Assembly: GCA_019637645.1 (NCBI GenBank) | Contig: JAHBVH010000015.1 | Location: forward strand, 1-64,000 | Length of the DNA: 64,000 nucleotides | Source of the DNA: Caldilineaceae bacterium | GTDB lineage: Bacteria; Chloroflexota; Anaerolineae; Caldilineales; Caldilineaceae | Direction of reading: 5' to 3' | Shown: positions 60,447 through 64,000 of the stretch, piece by piece | Position numbering within the stretch: position 1 is the stretch's first letter | Layout: every line of letters begins with the position of its first letter | The notes under the pieces: generated by a model | Told to the model about the DNA's origin: nothing | Database searches by the model: none | What the model saw: only the letters and a program-made list of their open reading frames with translations | Made by a program: the position numbers and the translations under genes

Positions 60447-61676
60447 TTAAGCGACACGCTCACCTAGCAACATCAACCGCTCATTGCCACGCCGAGAAAA
60501 GATCACAACCCCCGGCTTGCCTGTTGTTGGCAATTTCAAACGTGGGCGTAGCTCTTCCGGCTGGAAAGGTACCCCCCGTTTTTTGAGTTCCACCGTGTGA
60601 TAGCCCAACGCTTGTAGGCGCTGGTTGAGCAGCTTGAGCGCAAACGGGTGTACTTCCTGAATCATAAAGCTTTGCACCAAAGGATCCGTTTTCGCCACGG
60701 GCGAAACCAGATAGGCGATCTGCGGGTCAAAGAGATGCGCCTGCAACCGGTGGCAAAGCTCACCAAAAGCCCCCGCCCGAATCAAAGCCGGGTCTGGTTC
60801 ATGCAAATAGAAACCGGCGGCAAGCGGCCCGACTGGCGGCGCGCTCTGTTCATCACCTGGTAGCGACTGCCATGCTTCTTCTGTATATACGCTGGCCCAC
60901 CGTTTATGTTTCACCAAGGCCCCAAACCAGAGAATCGCCTCTTTACAGACGCCTTCGTGGCTAATAAATTCCACGCCAGCTTGGGCTGGGATCTCCCCAT
61001 CCTCAATGCCGGGCATGGTCTTCACACCCAAATGAGGAATGGTCTGCTGCAAGCGCAACAGTTGCGAGAGGGGTGGCTGCATGGCTTCGACGTGAAAGAC
61101 CCGTCGTCCATCCACCCGGCGGGCAGGGTCGGCAAAGGCCGCCGCCGCGTTGGGCAAAGTTTGTGCCGCCAGCAAATTCGTCCAATCCGCTTGGATGAAT
61201 TGCACCTGGCGCGCTAGCCCCAACGCCGCTACATTGGCCGCCGCCAAGCGAAGCCGCACGGGATCCCACTCCAACGCGATGACAGGACGGTGTTGGGCCA
61301 AGGCCAGGAGATCCCCGCCAATGCCACAACCTAGATCCAAGAGCGCTCCTGGCGGTGCTTGCGCCCCCAGCCAAGCCGCACGGTGCTTGGCAATCGGCCA
61401 AGCTGTTGCTTGTTCGAGCGCTTCGGCGGTAAAAAAAAGCTCCGCCGCCTGCGGAAACTTGGTCGCAGCCCGTTGTCGTAGGCGGGCCATGCTCAGGAGC
61501 GCACCGGCCTGCCCAGCGGTGAACTGCTTGCGCAAGCTCTGTAAATGGGCTAACGTATAAGCCTCGCTCAGGTCGGCCTTGTGGAGTTTGGCCAGCGTTT
61601 CCCGGCCTACAGGTGATAACAGAAAATCAACCGTTGCCAGATCAATTGTTTCGGCCAGGACCTTTGCTCCTCTCAT
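60447..61676 (-). CDS. Class I SAM-dependent methyltransferase with THUMP-like C-terminus
   Basis: Cytoplasmic methyltransferase of 409 residues. N-terminal helical part, then a SAM-binding motif LLDLGCGIGGDLLALAQ, acidic loop VIALEWDPVRLRLAAANV and FADPARRVDGRRVF (resembling the catalytic DPPY position, here DPARR). The C-terminal 100 residues (HPFALKLLNQRLQALGYHTVELKKRGVPFQPEELRPRLKLPTTGKPGVVIFSRRG in pieces) form a THUMP-like domain, which suggests an RNA substrate. The start at 61674-61676 is preferred because a promoter (-35 TTGGTG, -10 TATAAT) lies just upstream; a TTG at 61715 would overlap that promoter. Confidence 0.85.
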   Translation of the reverse strand: MRGAKVLAETIDLATVDFLLSPVGRETLAKLHKADLSEAYTLAHLQSLRKQFTAGQAGALLSMARLRQRAATKFPQAAELFFTAEALEQATAWPIAKHRAAWLGAQAPPGALLDLGCGIGGDLLALAQHRPVIALEWDPVRLRLAAANVAALGLARQVQFIQADWTNLLAAQTLPNAAAAFADPARRVDGRRVFHVEAMQPPLSQLLRLQQTIPHLGVKTMPGIEDGEIPAQAGVEFISHEGVCKEAILWFGALVKHKRWASVYTEEAWQSLPGDEQSAPPVGPLAAGFYLHEPDPALIRAGAFGELCHRLQAHLFDPQIAYLVSPVAKTDPLVQSFMIQEVHPFALKLLNQRLQALGYHTVELKKRGVPFQPEELRPRLKLPTTGKPGVVIFSRRGNERLMLLGERVA

Positions 61677-61697
61677 CCCTGCTGCTTTGCTGAAACT

Positions 61698-61726
61698 ATT
61701 ATATAGAGTTCGCAAAGGGTCACCAA
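61698..61726 (-). promoter_or_regulatory. Promoter of the THUMP-like methyltransferase gene
   Basis: Minus strand: -35 TTGGTG (61721-61726), 17-bp spacer, consensus -10 TATAAT (61698-61703). Confidence 0.7.
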
Positions 61727-61963
61727 ATTAGGCATTACACCCTTCGTGGTTCATTGGGGCAATTCATATAAATGGTAGTAAAATTACCTATCTGCCGGTT
61801 TGACGGATCAAACCAGCACCGGTAAGATATAGTGAGGCAGCACGCCCAATCACCATCTATGGTTAACAAGCCACTTGTACCGGATCTGCCACGAAAAGCG
61901 TCTCTGCCACGAAGATCGTCCACGCACCGAGAACGGCGAAAAGGCGACGAAAGAAGGAAGCCT

Positions 61964-62755
61964 ATGAGCATTCAGCACGAATCCATTGGAACGGGAAAAG
62001 TAGCCGAATCAACCGAAGCGGCACCGGCGCTGGCCTATCGCGCGGCCAGCCAAGATTCGTTATCTATGTTCTTGGCCGCTATTGGGGGTGCTGTGCTGGG
62101 CACGTTACTAACGTTGCTCATTCTCGCGCTCATCAACGGCGGCACCTTGAGTTATGCGGGCGAACGCATGCAACTGTTGGAATCGCACCTACAACAAGTT
62201 GATGAAAATGTCGGCGCGGTAAGCACAAATATGAATATGGTGAGCGAACAAGCGGCGGCCATTCAGCAACAGTTGGGTGCCGTAGAAACGGCGCTACGGG
62301 GCGAGATCGAAAGCCAGGGTGGCGACATTACCGCCCTCCAAGCATCGGTCGTCACGTTGAATCACACCCGCGAGCAATTTGATATTTTTGTCAATGCGCT
62401 GACTGGTGCCCTTACCGAGATGGGCGCGATTGAAGCGCCAACGCTCGCCGCCCCGGCAGCAGTCGAGACCCCGCTGATGGCAACGTCCCCCCTGACCACA
62501 TCTGCCCTCTTGACCGAGACAGCAACGCTTACCGCAACCGCAACGCTTACCGCGAGTGGCGAACCCACGACCAGTCCTGATCTGACTAGCACCGCCGATC
62601 TAACGACCACGGCTGCGATCACGAGCGCGGCTGCGTTTACAGAGACTGCCGCCCTCACTGTAACGCCCGCGCTGACCACCGCGGCCCCAGTCACTGACAC
62701 TACCCCAGTCACTGACACTACCCCAGTCACTGACACTACCCCAGTCACTGAATAG
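61964..62755 (+). CDS. Membrane-anchored coiled-coil protein with Thr-rich tail
   Basis: A 263-residue protein: cytoplasmic N-terminus of about 35 residues, one membrane helix (FLAAIGGAVLGTLLTLLILALING), then a coiled coil (ERMQLLESHLQQVDENVGAVSTNMNMVSEQAAAIQQQLGAVETAL in pieces) and a long Thr/Ala-rich extracellular tail. The tail ends in four PVTDTT/PVTE units encoded by identical 18-bp DNA repeats. Function unknown; possible envelope spacer. The ATG at 61964 follows GAAGGAAGCCT; an upstream open stretch to 61832 is Arg-rich and probably not translated. Confidence 0.75.
   Translation: MSIQHESIGTGKVAESTEAAPALAYRAASQDSLSMFLAAIGGAVLGTLLTLLILALINGGTLSYAGERMQLLESHLQQVDENVGAVSTNMNMVSEQAAAIQQQLGAVETALRGEIESQGGDITALQASVVTLNHTREQFDIFVNALTGALTEMGAIEAPTLAAPAAVETPLMATSPLTTSALLTETATLTATATLTASGEPTTSPDLTSTADLTTTAAITSAAAFTETAALTVTPALTTAAPVTDTTPVTDTTPVTDTTPVTE
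62692..62752 (+). repeat. 18-bp coding tandem repeat
   Basis: CCAGTCACTGACACTACC repeated exactly three times, plus a fourth copy cut by the stop codon, at the end of the coiled-coil protein gene. Confidence 0.9.
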
Positions 62756-62785
62756 CTGGTTTTCTTTTGGTCCGAGTGAATCCCC

Positions 62786-62819
62786 AAAACCAGGCGGTTG
62801 TTGATCGCCTGGTTTTTTG
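62786..62819 (+). terminator. Rho-independent terminator
   Basis: AAAACCAGGCG (62786-62796) pairs with CGCCTGGTTTT (62806-62816) followed by T. It ends the coiled-coil protein transcript just before the acetamidase gene. Confidence 0.88.
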
Positions 62820-62861
62820 TTCGCAAGCAACCACTACGCCCATCCAGAAAGGGAAAAGAGA

Positions 62862-63788
62862 ATGACGACTCACCATTTTCAGCCGACTCATTACTATAAT
62901 ACCTTGGGTTCCCATGAACCGGTCTTGCGTATTCGCCCGGGCGATACCGTCGTAACGACCACGGTGGATGCACGCGGCCAGGATGCCAGCGCGGCACAGA
63001 TCACGCGCCCTGGCAACCCAATGACTGGCCCGTTCTATATCGAAGGCGCTGAGCCGGGCGACACCTTGGTCGTCCACCTTGACAAGTTGACCCCCAATCG
63101 CCCCTTTGGCTGGACCCGCCGCATGATTGCCACCAATGTGGTCGATCCCGATTATATTCCACAGCTACCTTGGCCCGCCGATGAAAGCCAAACGCTAGCC
63201 TCTTGGGCGGTAGATGTGGCCGCTGGGACCGTTACCTTGGCCGAGCCTGCCACAACAAAAGTAGGGCAAATTGCGCTACCACTCAACCCGATGGTAGGCT
63301 GCTTTGGCGTTGCACCGGCTGGCGGACAGGCAATCTCCACCGCAACCTCGGCGCAACATGGCGGGAATATGGACTATAATGGGTTTGTCGAAGGGGTAAC
63401 GGTCTACTTCCCGGTTTTTGTGCCAGGGGCGCTCTTTCACTTGGGTGACGGGCACGCCGTCCAGGGTGATGGCGAAATTGTGGGCACGGGGGTGGAGATC
63501 TCGTTTGATGTACAGTTTACGGTCGATGTGCGCAAGGGGCAGCCAAGCTACTGGCCGCGCGGTGAAAACAGCGACTATATCTTCACCGTGGGTAATGCGC
63601 GGCCCCTCGACCAATGTGTGCAACATGCCACCACCGAGATGGTCCGTTGGCTGCAAAGCGACTATGGGCTCGACGCCGTGGGCGCGCATCTGCTCATGGG
63701 ACAGGCCGTTAAGTATGATCTGGGCAATATTTTTGATCCGGCCTTCACCATGGTCTGCAAAATGCCCAAACGCTGGCTAACTCGCTAA
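62862..63788 (+). CDS. Acetamidase/formamidase family protein
   Basis: Amide hydrolase of 308 residues (FmdA/AmdA family) that would release ammonia from formamide or acetamide. Seen: TVVTTTVDARGQD, NPMTGPFYIEGAEPGDTLVVHLDKL, LNPMVGCFGVAPAGGQAISTATSAQHGGNMD, the FHLGDGHAVQGDGEIVGTGVE motif, and the C-terminal LLMGQAVKYDLGNIFDP. The GDGHAxQGDGE loop and the GGNMD region carry the residues usually assigned to catalysis. GGGAAAAGAGA precedes the ATG; the nearby amidohydrolase (50925-52532) is not in the same operon. Confidence 0.92.
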   Translation: MTTHHFQPTHYYNTLGSHEPVLRIRPGDTVVTTTVDARGQDASAAQITRPGNPMTGPFYIEGAEPGDTLVVHLDKLTPNRPFGWTRRMIATNVVDPDYIPQLPWPADESQTLASWAVDVAAGTVTLAEPATTKVGQIALPLNPMVGCFGVAPAGGQAISTATSAQHGGNMDYNGFVEGVTVYFPVFVPGALFHLGDGHAVQGDGEIVGTGVEISFDVQFTVDVRKGQPSYWPRGENSDYIFTVGNARPLDQCVQHATTEMVRWLQSDYGLDAVGAHLLMGQAVKYDLGNIFDPAFTMVCKMPKRWLTR

Positions 63789-63812
63789 GCAACAGTTTCC
63801 CGTCGCGTCATT

Positions 63813-63845
63813 AGACCTGACAGGTTTTCAAAACCTGTCAGGTCT
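63813..63845. repeat. Palindromic REP-like repeat copy
   Basis: AGACCTGACAGGTTTT with its complementary half, nearly perfect over 33 bp, between two convergent genes. Confidence 0.88.
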
Positions 63846-63857
63846 GGCCGAAAGCGC

Positions 63858-64000
63858 TTACGCGGGGTGGTCATTGCGCAGCACGGAGAGAAACGTGTCG
63901 GCATGGTTGAGGTTGATCATGTCGGCTTGCCAAGCAAGGACAGAACGGAAGGCCGCTGGATCCTTTTGCTGATGGTAGATCATCACTTTGATGCCCCGCG
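63858..64000 (-). CDS. Probable glycerophosphodiester phosphodiesterase (C-terminal part)
   Basis: The last 47 residues of a protein whose start is beyond the right edge: GIKVMIYHQQKDPAAFRSVL, then AWQADMINLNHADTFLSVLRND and stop. This resembles the end of GDPD-type TIM barrels (GVKVxVNTxxxxDPxAWRxxLxWGxDGIxTDHPDxL), in which the last strand carries D/N-H. The assignment is tentative because so little is visible. Confidence 0.5.
   Translation of the reverse strand, partial: RGIKVMIYHQQKDPAAFRSVLAWQADMINLNHADTFLSVLRNDHPA

Overview
The window looks like a chromosomal segment of a Chloroflexota bacterium (Anaerolineae/Caldilineae-like), with roughly balanced GC and many GTG/TTG starts. This placement is inference from gene content: a BTAD/NB-ARC/TPR mega-regulator, secreted RCC1, DUF11 and thrombospondin-type-3 proteins, C-terminal tails of the form LYLPL(I/L), a single eight-gene F-ATPase operon, and many copies of a palindromic repeat (AACCTGACAGGTT...AACCTGTCAGGTT) together with a REP-associated tyrosine transposase (RAYT). 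No 16S rRNA or other phylogenetic marker is present to settle it.

Layout. 1-6051 (minus strand): a five-gene peptide/nickel-type ABC importer (lipoprotein, two permeases, two ATPases; the last ATPase runs off the left edge). 6542-14656 (plus): a small membrane protein, an AtpI/AtpZ-position protein, then atpB-E-F-H-A-G-D-C and a terminator. 14892-23183 (plus): core genes mreB, ridA, rpsA-like S1 protein, clpC, a beta-hydroxyacid dehydrogenase and a VTT/DedA-like membrane protein. 23806-29200: regulators (AfsR/SARP-like protein on minus; a single-domain response regulator and an orphan HTH protein on plus). 29201-30470 is a long stretch with no supportable gene.

30471-49946 (plus) is the accessory heart of the window: eight secreted proteins (RCC1+DUF11; two tail-fibre-like proteins; DUF11 with a dockerin-like C-terminal domain; a 1363-residue thrombospondin-type-3 protein built of exact 384-bp macro-repeats; two relatives of its N-terminal domain; and a gingipain-like C25 peptidase), with a RAYT and a dense cluster of its presumed repeats in the middle. 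Three proteins share one N-terminal domain, two share one C-terminal domain, and three share a LYLPL-type C-terminal tail, so the genes probably build and process one cell-surface structure. 50031-56668 (minus): a second ABC importer without local ATPases, an amidohydrolase, and an Arm/Rmt-family 16S rRNA (m7G1405-type) methyltransferase. 57066-63860: tRNA-Arg(CCU), an SH3 protein, a response-regulator receiver, an HNH-membrane-SH3 protein, a THUMP-like methyltransferase, a coiled-coil membrane protein, an acetamidase/formamidase and the tail of a probable glycerophosphodiester phosphodiesterase.

The most unusual signals are (1) the nested-palindrome repeat family, including a 63-bp tandem array that mimics a CRISPR array and one copy lying in frame inside the transposase gene itself; (2) five genes whose leaders carry unrelated 13-15 bp tandem repeats; (3) hairpins between four pairs of atp genes; and (4) the modular secreted cluster with two classes of C-terminal tail. 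Family assignments rest on motifs read by eye; no database search was possible.
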